Shown: positions 56,101 through 62,330 of the stretch, in pieces
Layout: every line of letters begins with the position of its first letter
How positions within the stretch are numbered: position 1 is the first letter of the stretch
NCBI GenBank assembly: GCA_963977425.1
Contig: CAXBOO010000001.1
Location: 62,001-126,000 of the forward strand
DNA from: CAXBOO01 sp963977425
Lineage (GTDB): Bacteria > Bacteroidota > Bacteroidia > Flavobacteriales_D > Luteibaculaceae
DNA length: 64,000 nt
Reading direction: 5' to 3'
Translations under genes and position numbers: made by a program
The notes under the pieces: model-generated
Databases searched by the model: none
What the model was told of the DNA's origin: nothing
What the model saw: the letters and a program-made list of their open reading frames with translations, nothing else

Positions 56101-56533
56101 CGATAGAGTATTGTAGTGCAACACCTTCATCTGGAGCATCTGGATCTTCGCAATCAGCGCCACCTTCTCTATTGGAAAAACGCATTAAAAAACTAATGGA
56201 GCCTCCTGTGGTTAAATCCAATGCAGGAGATTCTAAATATCGAGGAGAGTTAGCCGATCCGCCAAACCAATAATAGGTTGAGTTGTCTGGCGTAGTACTA
56301 GCACAAATGTTTGTTTGGAATGAACCAGAAGGAGTGTTGTCGAAACCGGCAATATCATTGTCGTTGAAGTCTTCTTCAAATACAGTAATACCATCACCTA
56401 ATGCCGATAATTTTACCGTGTCGCCACACAACACACTGTAAGAACTAGCGAAGGCTTGAACATTGCATTGACCAAACGTTAATGTTGTAGTCAATAGAAC
56501 TGAACAGAGTATGTAAAATTGTTTTAAGCTCAT
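50165..56533 (-). CDS. Giant secreted adhesin-like protein, T9SS type B (gliding motility-associated C-terminal)
   Basis: 2122 residues. Signal peptide (about 1-21, TTLTFGQ). The N-terminal part contains MAM/reelin-like beta-rich regions (EEDFNDNDIAGFDNTPSGSF; DFTYTV repeats), and the middle holds a large number of Ig-like or PKD-like repeats with small disulphides, Asn/Asp/Thr-rich. The C-terminus (about 2030-2122; FIPNTFTPDGDNINEVF...YDRWGKLIF...FEGWDGTYRG) is the T9SS type B / gliding-associated sorting domain. Predicted to be exported and attached to the cell surface, for adhesion or biofilm formation. Pairs with a small secreted protein upstream. Confidence 0.85.
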   Translation of the reverse strand: MSLKQFYILCSVLLTTTLTFGQCNVQAFASSYSVLCGDTVKLSALGDGITVFEEDFNDNDIAGFDNTPSGSFQTNICASTTPDNSTYYWFGGSANSPRYLESPALDLTTGGSISFLMRFSNREGGADCEDPDAPDEGVALQYSIDGGGLGGTWVEIDYWSPSPGSTVRTDYLRDWTLLPAGIPAGAQTANTKLRWVQTANTGDAVQGYLDHWGIDDIKVEVNPPAAVYTWKHTNIPKQDGSTDPVIPVSDTTYTVYFDFLGCRDSMTVNITAANQSIDVFKNPTTPICPGQEVELTVTSSYAPPSYECKAATEACDGNFADVSIGTGNLTDNAYYLLGKPVATGGISSCINGQGNTDQNAQTQMIILASEMPAFLDNGGRIYNLQLNVLNSSGAYSGFSVSMGCTNLSSFANANQASFQTGLVEVYSPKATNFNNGWNNVDFDQMYEWDGVSNIIVSICWGGGGAKSGDVAKTATGFNSTINTAGCTNNAGCSFNTGFTYVGASRPSLKFGVCYRIPPSITYSWTPSGTLSDPTNDTTLATPNETTEYTITVQDINLPSQCAVSKSIEVETTELGDFTPSYNGPLCVGDNLELKANLPGMATYTWNGPNGFTSNAENPTIVNNVTLADSGTYSVFVDNGTGCTNTKNILVEISSPPVAGTPTDNAVCNTDAAFDLTDFLTGNDAGGTWTDDTPSGALSGVSVDPAAISTAILPGVFDFTYTVTASGCPDATATVTVTVGRQGEAGTGGTFNYCETEGIVNIFDLLIDNPETIGTWNDDNSTGQLTLDEVDLTDLGYGSYDFTYTVSTGAECPDDQALITLVIEDQPNAGRDSLSQICTDNNYNLFDYLTPGTNNSGTWIETSNSGSFDEATGDFNTAGVAQGQYNFSYILGATSPCVNDTAYITLDVFSPPIISDVSDACEGDNLGYRITFRITGGDSLNYSVNYPGTITSTSPYIYTSDVIPSGQTETIEVSDPIGCGIASIVAQKSCNCVTDAGTMRTDTLINLCEGAPVSGIYNGGYTSDVNDTLVFYLHSGNGTSLINPIDSAHTPDFSFNANIVLGQTYYISAAAADNKGDDYLDNGDLCFIVAPGTPVVWHELPDANIAITPTNICPGDPAVLDINATKGTAPFDYVIVLNTGTNDDKPGTPAVYSENIAPIDTTTYTITQITDAFGCVSTTNHSATINVNQAPIAQISTPSGCSSAATTFTVSLTGAGTNFDFTYSNDFDNATQSISNATGPTIDIPATAMDSNAVVKYYLQSVSDNSGSVCPGVVRDTFLLSPTPSLKLLPSDGVYCQGQPIPLNYYLTGVGPWNIDAVDDQGGAYNFNVSSRQGVVNITDVLNPGTYVINFTTITDLGTGENCTSTGTGSANVTVNPGPMAQVEIEDPSNGSLVNVLEVCENATSVNLHFTKTRGNGAVNVTYTENGGSPKTISLGNTVQVVTLPNDLAPGVYNFTITSVTDNSAASCTGAGNTVTLTVNPTPTVNGFIAPSETEICDGDAFIFQYDVFGNGNITFDLVNQNAETSSLNGLEANNTHTANITPANLGANTYTIVNIQDASNPVCTGTSPNTFTVDVKPIPTASLVANGPQSICFGDDYVFDISTTGSGNIQVDYTDNTGSFTGSINQPAGITTQTISGLPVGSYTFSIANITSNSAQATCNNSSASTLTVTVNALPNANPNYVPGDATCFGDDVTLEFNINPAAYPLDIHYKDSEGTISTNTFANASNNSTLVIADINKTITVDSIVDANGCVGYPNTSSPLTVHALPTANLFGNESVCAGDASFINVDLTGTIPFNVRYQDQDGNVYDATINTTGTSSLPHTVNDTTVYTLVYVQDGNTPQCSNSNNTSANINIKARPVIDITASVTDGCSPFDVQVLNQSSAPSPYAYSTCLWTLSNGTTSNNCAEFVTQLNNVDRYDLNLTITNDEGCTSSRDYNDYLSVNPDPIAEFDYTPEEPNIASSLIQFYNRSNGASIFNWVFNGTDTIYDVSPAYQAPTQAGSTVDVCLDALSSFGCRNTVCETIVIRDLLLVFIPNTFTPDGDNINEVFIPIVNGLLEDNYQMDIYDRWGKLIFSTNSQFEGWDGTYRGIDAQSSTYTVRVKGISRIDNSSEVIEYGFVNLIR

Positions 56534-56535
56534 AA

Positions 56536-56961
56536 TTAATGAGGTGTTTGTATGGTGATGTTAGAAATTCTGAAGCCGGTTAGTTTGTCTTTGTTGGGTT
56601 TGTTGTTCCAACTATGAAAAACTCTTAGATATTGATTGGTATAAGGAGAACAGTCTCCTACTAATTCGCTATTTGCTTTTATTGTTTGGAATTGTGGTAG
56701 ATAATTTTCGTTGCAATTTCTACATTGGCCATTGTAGAAGATTTCATTTTTCCAGCGGACTTTGATTTCAGAATCATTGGTGTTTTCAATTTTGATCAAA
56801 TAGTAGTTCGCATATTGCCCATCAGAAGGTAAGTCGCAGTTTGATAAAGTCCAATAGAATTTAACTCCATCTTGCTGTTGCAACAACTCCCATTTATTCT
56901 CTTCCTGAGCCATTACGCATAGACTCAAACCAATTCCAATTAAACTCAATAATATTCTCAT
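56536..56961 (-). CDS. Small secreted protein upstream of the giant T9SS protein
   Basis: 141 residues from the ATG at 56961; a TACTTTTG promoter box 18 bases upstream rules out the longer frame to 57012, which lies before it. A signal peptide (1-17, LSLCVMAQ) and six or more cysteines (LSNCD, GQCRNCNEN, GDCS) suggest disulphide bonding outside the cytoplasm. No family recognised. Only two bases separate its stop from the giant protein's start, so the two are one unit; it may be a partner or accessory of that protein. Confidence 0.65.
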   Translation of the reverse strand: MRILLSLIGIGLSLCVMAQEENKWELLQQQDGVKFYWTLSNCDLPSDGQYANYYLIKIENTNDSEIKVRWKNEIFYNGQCRNCNENYLPQFQTIKANSELVGDCSPYTNQYLRVFHSWNNKPNKDKLTGFRISNITIQTPH

Positions 56962-57271
56962 ATCTCCAAAAAGCTGGGCAAAAGTAACCGAGCTACGCTC
57001 AGTTAGACGCAAAGTGTAATTTTAGTTGCCTTTGCTGTTTTAGTCAGGAATTTGATATGTAAATAGTGTAAGCTTTGTAAATACTGATGATAGAAGAGGT
57101 TTGGTAGTTTTAGCAACCCTATATTTATCAAAATCAGGATTCTTTTTTTTCTCCTTATGGTGGACAACTTTTAAAATCGAGTTTTTATTATCCGATTAAT
57201 GAGTGCTTATTAACGATAAGTTTGGTCGAAGTTATTTATCTGTTTACTTGCGTCATTTTGTATCTTGTGGC
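56962..57271. other. Divergent promoter gap
   Basis: No gene seen. Contains the TACTTTTG box (56979-56986, minus) for the small secreted gene and the TAAGTTTG box (57217-57224, plus) for the phosphodiesterase gene. Confidence 0.5.
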
Positions 57272-59338
57272 ATGTCTTATGTGCGCGTCCTCTTATTTGT
57301 TTGTATCAGTAGCTTGTGTTTTGGCCAGGCGCTTCCTACGGTAGATTTTTCTTCCTGTAATTTCCAAGCAATTGGTCATAGAGGGTACAGCAGCGTATAT
57401 CCAGAAAATACTCTGTTAGCTTTAGAAGAGGCTTTCAAACGAGGGATTACAATTTGTGAAATAGATGTTAGAGTTACTTCCGACGACGTCTATATCTTGT
57501 TTCACGATTCAGAAGCTTTGCATCGTACCAGCGATGGAAAAGGGGCTATTGAAGATTATACCTATTCGGAACTACAACTCTTGGACGTCGGTTCGTGGAA
57601 AGGAGGGCATTTTAAAGGGCTAAAGATTCCGACTTTAAAAGAAGCGCTTTTATTGGCACAAAAATACAATGCACAACTTTATCTAGACACCAAAACTCTT
57701 AGGTCAGACCTTATGTTGGCGGCTATACAAACTACTGGAGTAGATGAAAATAGGTTGATGCCTTCGTTGAACGATTCAGCAGACATTGCCAATTATCATT
57801 CTGTTTTACCCAATTCACCCTGGGTTTGGTTTAAAGGTGGTTTGTTGCCTGACGAGTTGGATTCACTTCCTTTTTATGAGGCCATGGTGGCAAAAAATTG
57901 CGTTGCTTTTGAAGTCTCAAGTTCAAGAGTAGAAGATGAAGAATGGTCGACATTTGAACAGAATGTGCATGCTGTTGGGGCTAAAACATGGGTGTTTACC
58001 GAAAACAACAACGACGTATGCCAACTGCTTTCTATGAGTGGTGTTGATGCCATCGAAAGCGATAGGCCTTGGGAAATAATGGACTATGTGTGCAACGGCA
58101 ACGAAAGAAATTTTCCTGATTCACTAACCCGAGGCAATTGGCGGTTTACCAATGGTTTGGACAATACAATTGGTCAAGGATCACAACTAAGATTGGCTGC
58201 TTATAGAGATCCTATTCCATTCAATAAACCCTTATTTGGAAGGTGTGAACAGTTTTCAATTGCTGCGCTAAATATAGGAAGTGATAGCGTAATGTTTGTT
58301 CCTAAACAAGATGCCAATGGTGGTTTGTTTGTATATACCAATAGCATAGTAGAGAATTATGGCATAGAAGATGAACATTATACGATCGTGATGGATGTCT
58401 TATTTCCGGAGAGTTCTTTGGGCAATTGGATAAGTCTTCTGCAAACCAATACATCGAATTTAAATGATGCTGAATTGTTCATCAATCCCCAAAACAAGAT
58501 TGGTGTTTCGGAACAATATTTTGGCGACATCGAGCCCGATACGTGGTACCGAATTGCAGTAACAGTAAACATTTCAGCTGGGCTTATGAAATTGTACATC
58601 GACGGTGATTTTGTGGGCGAAATAGAAATAGAATCAAACCGCTGGGCAGTAATCAATTCTTCCGCCTCTGGCGAAAAACAAGGGTTTTTATTGTTTGCCG
58701 ACGATGACGAAGAAACGCAAGATGTGTTTTTAGCGTCCTTGCAATTCAGAGATTACGAAATGGACGCAACTGCAATTGAAAATTTAGGATCAGCAAATGC
58801 TGAAGGAATAAAAACCGGAAATGCGGATTTATGGAACATAGATTTTCCGGGTTTAGTAATTGACCAACAGCTTTTAGATTACGATAGGTATACTTACCAT
58901 GTGTGGTTGAGCAATACCGAAGTTGCTGATCAAGAGTTGGTATTTGTGTCTTCAAACAATGCGGTAACATTGCCGGTAAGTGGTTCTGTATTAGATTGGT
59001 CTGGCGGTCAACAAACCATTCAAGTCAATTCGCAAGATGGTTCTGTAACTAAAAACTGGAACATAATACTGCATCAAACAGTTGTGGGAATGAGTGAATT
59101 GGATGATTTGCAAATGGTTGTGTATCCTAATCCGGCAACAGAGCTGGTTTCTGTTCAACTTTTAAAAGGAGAAATTCAAACAATTGAACTGATAACCTTG
59201 GAAGGAAAAGTTCTGTTTTCAAGACAGGTACAAGGCGATCGATATCGGTTAGACATGCGACAATTCGCTAAGGGGAATTATATTTTAAAGGTGAAATCGG
59301 ACAGAGGAATGAGCCAAGAAATGCTTGTTAAAAGTTAG
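57272..59338 (+). CDS. Secreted glycerophosphodiester phosphodiesterase fused to a lectin-like domain, T9SS type A
   Basis: 688 residues from the ATG at 57272. The TAAGTTTG promoter box at 57217-57224 lies between this ATG and the longer frame's start at 57203. Signal peptide (about 1-18, SLCFGQ). The GDPD domain (about 30-270) has H36-R37-G, PENT (44-47), E63-x-D65 and H78-D79. A lectin-like LamG or concanavalin region (about 285-500) follows, then linker repeats and a T9SS type A C-terminus (about 610-688). Expected to split glycerophosphodiesters outside the cell, with the lectin-like part binding glycans. Confidence 0.85.
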   Translation: MSYVRVLLFVCISSLCFGQALPTVDFSSCNFQAIGHRGYSSVYPENTLLALEEAFKRGITICEIDVRVTSDDVYILFHDSEALHRTSDGKGAIEDYTYSELQLLDVGSWKGGHFKGLKIPTLKEALLLAQKYNAQLYLDTKTLRSDLMLAAIQTTGVDENRLMPSLNDSADIANYHSVLPNSPWVWFKGGLLPDELDSLPFYEAMVAKNCVAFEVSSSRVEDEEWSTFEQNVHAVGAKTWVFTENNNDVCQLLSMSGVDAIESDRPWEIMDYVCNGNERNFPDSLTRGNWRFTNGLDNTIGQGSQLRLAAYRDPIPFNKPLFGRCEQFSIAALNIGSDSVMFVPKQDANGGLFVYTNSIVENYGIEDEHYTIVMDVLFPESSLGNWISLLQTNTSNLNDAELFINPQNKIGVSEQYFGDIEPDTWYRIAVTVNISAGLMKLYIDGDFVGEIEIESNRWAVINSSASGEKQGFLLFADDDEETQDVFLASLQFRDYEMDATAIENLGSANAEGIKTGNADLWNIDFPGLVIDQQLLDYDRYTYHVWLSNTEVADQELVFVSSNNAVTLPVSGSVLDWSGGQQTIQVNSQDGSVTKNWNIILHQTVVGMSELDDLQMVVYPNPATELVSVQLLKGEIQTIELITLEGKVLFSRQVQGDRYRLDMRQFAKGNYILKVKSDRGMSQEMLVKS

Positions 59339-59387
59339 CTAGGAGCATTCAGAAAACAGGTAAATTGTTAGTTGACTAAAACTAGAT

Positions 59388-59639
59388 ATGAAAACAACAA
59401 CTGTAGAAAAACAAAAAGATAGTCCTTGCGAGGAAATGGTGAAGAATAGAATTCAAAAAGATGCTGACGGTTATTATAGATTGCCTAGTAATCTAGATTT
59501 AGAAGGGTGTCCGCAAGGAGTAATAGATTCGTTCTTAGATTCTTTTAAAGGTTTATCAAAAGAAAAGTGCGATTGGTTTATTCGAATGATAAAGTCAGGA
59601 GAAATTCAAATGGATTGTCCCGATGATTCGGAGGGTTGA
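59388..59639 (+). CDS. Small protein of unknown function
   Basis: 83 residues, charged, no signal peptide or membrane segment, two cysteine pairs (C14; C47; C61; C77 region). No family recognised. Follows the phosphodiesterase by 49 bases on the same strand and is followed by a strong bidirectional terminator. May be a real small gene; codon use cannot be tested here. Confidence 0.5.
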   Translation: MKTTTVEKQKDSPCEEMVKNRIQKDADGYYRLPSNLDLEGCPQGVIDSFLDSFKGLSKEKCDWFIRMIKSGEIQMDCPDDSEG

Positions 59640-59687
59640 GTCTAGTTTAAAGGGGGTGTTTTTCTAGAAAATACAAGGCATAAAAAA

Positions 59688-59710
59688 AGCCATTCTGTTG
59701 TAGAATGGCT
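59688..59710. terminator. Bidirectional terminator for the small gene and tRNA-Asn
   Basis: AGCCATTC-TGTTGTA-GAATGGCT hairpin with an A-run on the left; on the minus strand it is followed by seven T, 15 bases past the tRNA 3' end. Confidence 0.85.
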
Positions 59711-59724
59711 TCTTTATTTCGGTG

Positions 59725-59798
59725 CTCCCCCTCAAGGACTTGAACCTTGGACCCTCTGATTAACAGTCAGATGCTCTAACCAACTGAGCTAAGGAGGA
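59725..59798 (-). tRNA. tRNA-Asn (GTT)
   Basis: 74 bases. Acceptor TCCTCCT/AGGGGGA (one G-U pair), D-loop AGCTCAGTTGGTTAGAGC, anticodon stem-loop CTGACTGTTAATCAG with GTT, T-arm CCAAGGTTCAAGTCCTTG. Discriminator G. CCA is not encoded. Promoter box TATATTTG lies ~50 bases upstream. Confidence 0.95.
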
Positions 59799-59851
59799 TT
59801 ACTCTTTTTTTGTCACATCTTTTTATCGTTTCCGACTCAAATTTGTGGGTG

Positions 59852-59880
59852 CAAATATATACCTTTTTCGAATATTCAAA
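59852..59880 (-). promoter_or_regulatory. Promoter of tRNA-Asn
   Basis: TTTG (59880-59877), 17 bases, TATATTTG (59859-59852): both Bacteroidota elements match. Confidence 0.65.
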
Positions 59881-59888
59881 TACTTTTG
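59881..59888 (+). promoter_or_regulatory. TAnnTTTG promoter box of the PfkB kinase
   Basis: TACTTTTG, exact -7 match, 15 bases before the ATG at 59904 and directly beside the tRNA-Asn -33 element: a compact divergent promoter pair. Confidence 0.5.
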
Positions 59889-59903
59889 CTAAAAATATTT
59901 TTT

Positions 59904-60812
59904 ATGAGCCTTATTGCAGTCGGAACTGTGGCATTTGATGCCCTTGAAACACCCTACGGAAAAACAGATAAAATTGTTGGAGGAGCAGCTACTTATATTT
60001 CTCTTTCAGCATCTAACTTCATGAATCCCATTAAGATAGTGTCTGTTGTAGGCGAAGACTTCGATATGGATATGTTGGCCAATATGAAAGGTCGCGGCAT
60101 TGAACAAGAAGGTTTACAAATAAAAAAAGGCGAAAAAAGTTTTTTCTGGAAAGGAAAATATCATGAGGATTTGAACACTCGTGACACGCTTATTACCGAA
60201 TTGAATGTATTGATTGACTTCAAACCAGATGTTCCTGAGTCGTATCAAGATTGCACTTACCTTATGTTGGGTAATCTCGATCCAAACGTTCAATTGTCTG
60301 TTTTGAATCAATTGAAAAACCGACCAAAATTGGTGGTATTGGATACCATGAATTTCTGGATGGAGATTGCTTTAGAGAAATTGAAAGAAGTGATAAGCAA
60401 AGTTGACGTGCTTACCATCAACGACGAGGAAGCTCGTTTGCTTTCAGGAGAATACAGTCTAACGGCTGCAGCCAAAAAGATTTTTGCAATGGGTGTTAAA
60501 ACGCTGATCATCAAAAAAGGCGAACACGGTGCTTTGTTGCTGCAAGGCGATAAAAAATTCTACGCTCCTGCTATGCCTTTAGATTTAGTTAAAGACCCTA
60601 CCGGCGCTGGAGATACTTTTGCTGGTGGCTTCATTGGCTACTTGGCTAAAACAAACGATTTGTCGTTTGATAACATGAAAAAAGCATTGGTTTACGGATC
60701 TACCATGGCTTCATTCTGTGTAGAGGAATTCGGTACTGAAAATTTGATGAACTTGGATCAAGCCAAAATCGATGCTCGTCACCAAGAATTTGTTGAGTTG
60801 GTTCAATTTTAA
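59904..60812 (+). CDS. PfkB family carbohydrate/nucleoside kinase
   Basis: 302 residues from the ATG at 59904; the TTG at 59886 lies inside the TACTTTTG promoter box and cannot be the start. The PfkB signature regions are IVGGAATYISLSASN (near 25-38) and DPTGAGDTFAGGFIGY (231-246) with catalytic D237. The central part has TINDEEARLLSG, typical of sugar kinases. It phosphorylates a sugar or nucleoside with ATP; the substrate is not obvious. Shares a promoter region with tRNA-Asn and is followed by a terminator. Confidence 0.85.
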   Translation: MSLIAVGTVAFDALETPYGKTDKIVGGAATYISLSASNFMNPIKIVSVVGEDFDMDMLANMKGRGIEQEGLQIKKGEKSFFWKGKYHEDLNTRDTLITELNVLIDFKPDVPESYQDCTYLMLGNLDPNVQLSVLNQLKNRPKLVVLDTMNFWMEIALEKLKEVISKVDVLTINDEEARLLSGEYSLTAAAKKIFAMGVKTLIIKKGEHGALLLQGDKKFYAPAMPLDLVKDPTGAGDTFAGGFIGYLAKTNDLSFDNMKKALVYGSTMASFCVEEFGTENLMNLDQAKIDARHQEFVELVQF

Positions 60813-60841
60813 ACCATTACAATATTGCACATACAAAAAAA

Positions 60842-60866
60842 GGGAACCGATTGGCTCCCTTTTTTT
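60842..60866. terminator. Bidirectional terminator between PfkB and YceI genes
   Basis: GGGAACC-GATT-GGCTCCC hairpin (one mismatch) with A-run left and T-run right, between convergent genes. Confidence 0.8.
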
Positions 60867-60885
60867 GTGATTAATTTTTAGTGTG

Positions 60886-61533
60886 TTATTCGCAAGTACT
60901 GCTAATAGGTAAGTAAAAACGAACGGTTACGTCTGGCCATAATACAGCTTTGCCGTCTGGTCCTGTGTGTTTTTCTTCGCAAGCTATACCTAATGATGTC
61001 AATGCAGATGAAGCATCAAAATCGTTTACATCAATGCTCGCAGTAAGTTTAATTTGTCCGTTGGCAACACTGTATTCCATTGCTACTGCTTTTTCAACAC
61101 CATTCATAGTTAGTTGAGTGTTCGCCGTTCCACTTGTATTGTCGCCATCTACACTTACTATAGTTCCGGTAATGGTATTGCCAACATTCATGGCTTGAAA
61201 GAAGAATTCAACCAATTTTGGGTCACGAACAGCGTCGCCAGAGTTTACGCTCGCGGTTGCAATTTCTATGCTGCTTCCCGTCAGTATTTCCGCTAAGCTA
61301 TTTGCTGTAGAGGTTTGTGCAGTAAAGCTTAGGTCGGTAAATTTTCCGCCAACACCTACTTTGTTGCTTAGTTTGTAAGCTTCCCAATAAACTTGTGCTG
61401 AGTCGCTAATGGCTGTGTATTCGCATACAGCGGCCGACATACTGTCGTTTGTAGTTGTGTCGTTTGTTTCAGTTTCTGGAGCTCCGCAAGATGCCAAGAA
61501 TAAGGCTATTGCAGGAATGATTAAATTTTTCAT
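60886..61533 (-). CDS. YceI family lipoprotein
   Basis: 215 residues. A lipobox LASC (C16) follows a short hydrophobic N-terminus. The YceI lipocalin-like barrel (about 38-210) has the AQVYWEAYKLSNKVGVGGKFTDLSF opening and the GKAVLWPDVTVRF close. The family binds long hydrophobic molecules such as polyprenols or lipids in the periplasm. Only 9 bases lie between it and the biotin carrier gene upstream on the same strand, so the two are probably co-transcribed. Confidence 0.85.
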   Translation of the reverse strand: MKNLIIPAIALFLASCGAPETETNDTTTNDSMSAAVCEYTAISDSAQVYWEAYKLSNKVGVGGKFTDLSFTAQTSTANSLAEILTGSSIEIATASVNSGDAVRDPKLVEFFFQAMNVGNTITGTIVSVDGDNTSGTANTQLTMNGVEKAVAMEYSVANGQIKLTASIDVNDFDASSALTSLGIACEEKHTGPDGKAVLWPDVTVRFYLPISSTCE

Positions 61534-61542
61534 AAGCGTATT

Positions 61543-62052
61543 TTAAGATTCGAATTGAATTAGAACTTGGTTTTTCTCTACCGATTCACCTTTGTTCACT
61601 TTTATGCTTTGGATTACCGCATCGGTCGTTGCCTTCAATACATTTTCCATTTTCATGGCTTCTAGTATCAGTAGGGCGTCGCCTTTTTGTACGGCATCAC
61701 CTTCTTTTACATTTATTTCAAATACCAATCCTGGCATTGGTGCTTTTAAGTCGGTTTCCACTGCATTCATTTGAGCCGAAAGACCCAAACTATCCAATAG
61801 CAAATCGTACTCGTCTTGCAAGCCAACCATGTAGCGATTACCATTTACCATCAACTCTACTTCTTTGGTTTCAGGAAAATGTTTTATCAACTCGGCAGTA
61901 TACGATTTTCCATCGCGTAAAACGTGCATTTCGCTATCCGATTTTTTAATCAAATCAAGATTTACTTTCTTGCCGTCTAGTACTACGTCCTTGCCTTTAA
62001 GTTCAATTCCGAAGTCAAATTTGTCGTTAACCTTTGCGTTGAATTTACTCAT
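61543..62052 (-). CDS. Biotin carrier domain protein (stand-alone)
   Basis: 169 residues. The C-terminal biotinyl domain (about 95-169) has the EAMKMEN motif with biotin-accepting K134 and the APMPG turn. The N-terminal part (1-95) is of unknown fold and links the domain to something else. It resembles the biotin carrier subunits of acyl-CoA or oxaloacetate/methylmalonyl-type carboxylases, but no carboxylase or decarboxylase gene lies next to it in this window. TACATTTG promoter box close to the ATG suggests a very short or absent leader. Confidence 0.85.
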   Translation of the reverse strand: MSKFNAKVNDKFDFGIELKGKDVVLDGKKVNLDLIKKSDSEMHVLRDGKSYTAELIKHFPETKEVELMVNGNRYMVGLQDEYDLLLDSLGLSAQMNAVETDLKAPMPGLVFEINVKEGDAVQKGDALLILEAMKMENVLKATTDAVIQSIKVNKGESVEKNQVLIQFES

Positions 62053-62056
62053 GCAT

Positions 62057-62064
62057 CAAATGTA
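62057..62064 (-). promoter_or_regulatory. TAnnTTTG promoter box of the biotin carrier gene
   Basis: TACATTTG on the minus strand, exact -7 match, 4 bases before the ATG, implying a nearly leaderless transcript. Confidence 0.45.
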
Positions 62065-62114
62065 AAACTTTGTTGTTCATCACCCTACATTTGACTTTTC
62101 TTTTCCTTATTTTT

Positions 62115-62205
62115 TTAAGCTTCCCCTTTGGGTCGGGCTATTCGCCCTCGCTATTGGTCTTGCAACCAATGAGCTCAAACAAGGCTTCTATCCTTAAGCC
62201 TTAGC
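62115..62205. repeat. Two adjacent hairpins in the gap before the TonB-dependent receptor
   Basis: ATTGGT-CTTGCA-ACCAAT (62153-62170) and AAGGCTT...AAGCCTT (62181-62202) are perfect stems 10 bases apart, in a 278-base gap. Preceded by GGGTCGGGCTATTCGCCC (62131-62147 region), a phrase I associate with interspersed Bacteroidota intergenic repeats. Origin and role unknown. Confidence 0.4.
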
Positions 62206-62330
62206 TTATATTTTGATTGGCTATTTGTTCTTGGAAAGAATACAACAATGACATTTACCCTTTTTGTGGTATTGCAAGTTGATACTAATTCTAGTTGTTT
62301 CGCAATGTTAATTAAGACTAATTACAAATA

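Noticed and set aside
57203..57271. Extended N-terminus of the phosphodiesterase
   Set aside because: Lies upstream of or within the TAAGTTTG promoter region and before a good signal peptide.
59886..59903. TTG start of the PfkB kinase
   Set aside because: It falls inside the TACTTTTG box; the ATG at 59904 fits the family start.
62053..62330. Cobalamin riboswitch before the TonB-dependent receptor
   Set aside because: No B12-box (GCCACTG-like) sequence was found; only two hairpins.
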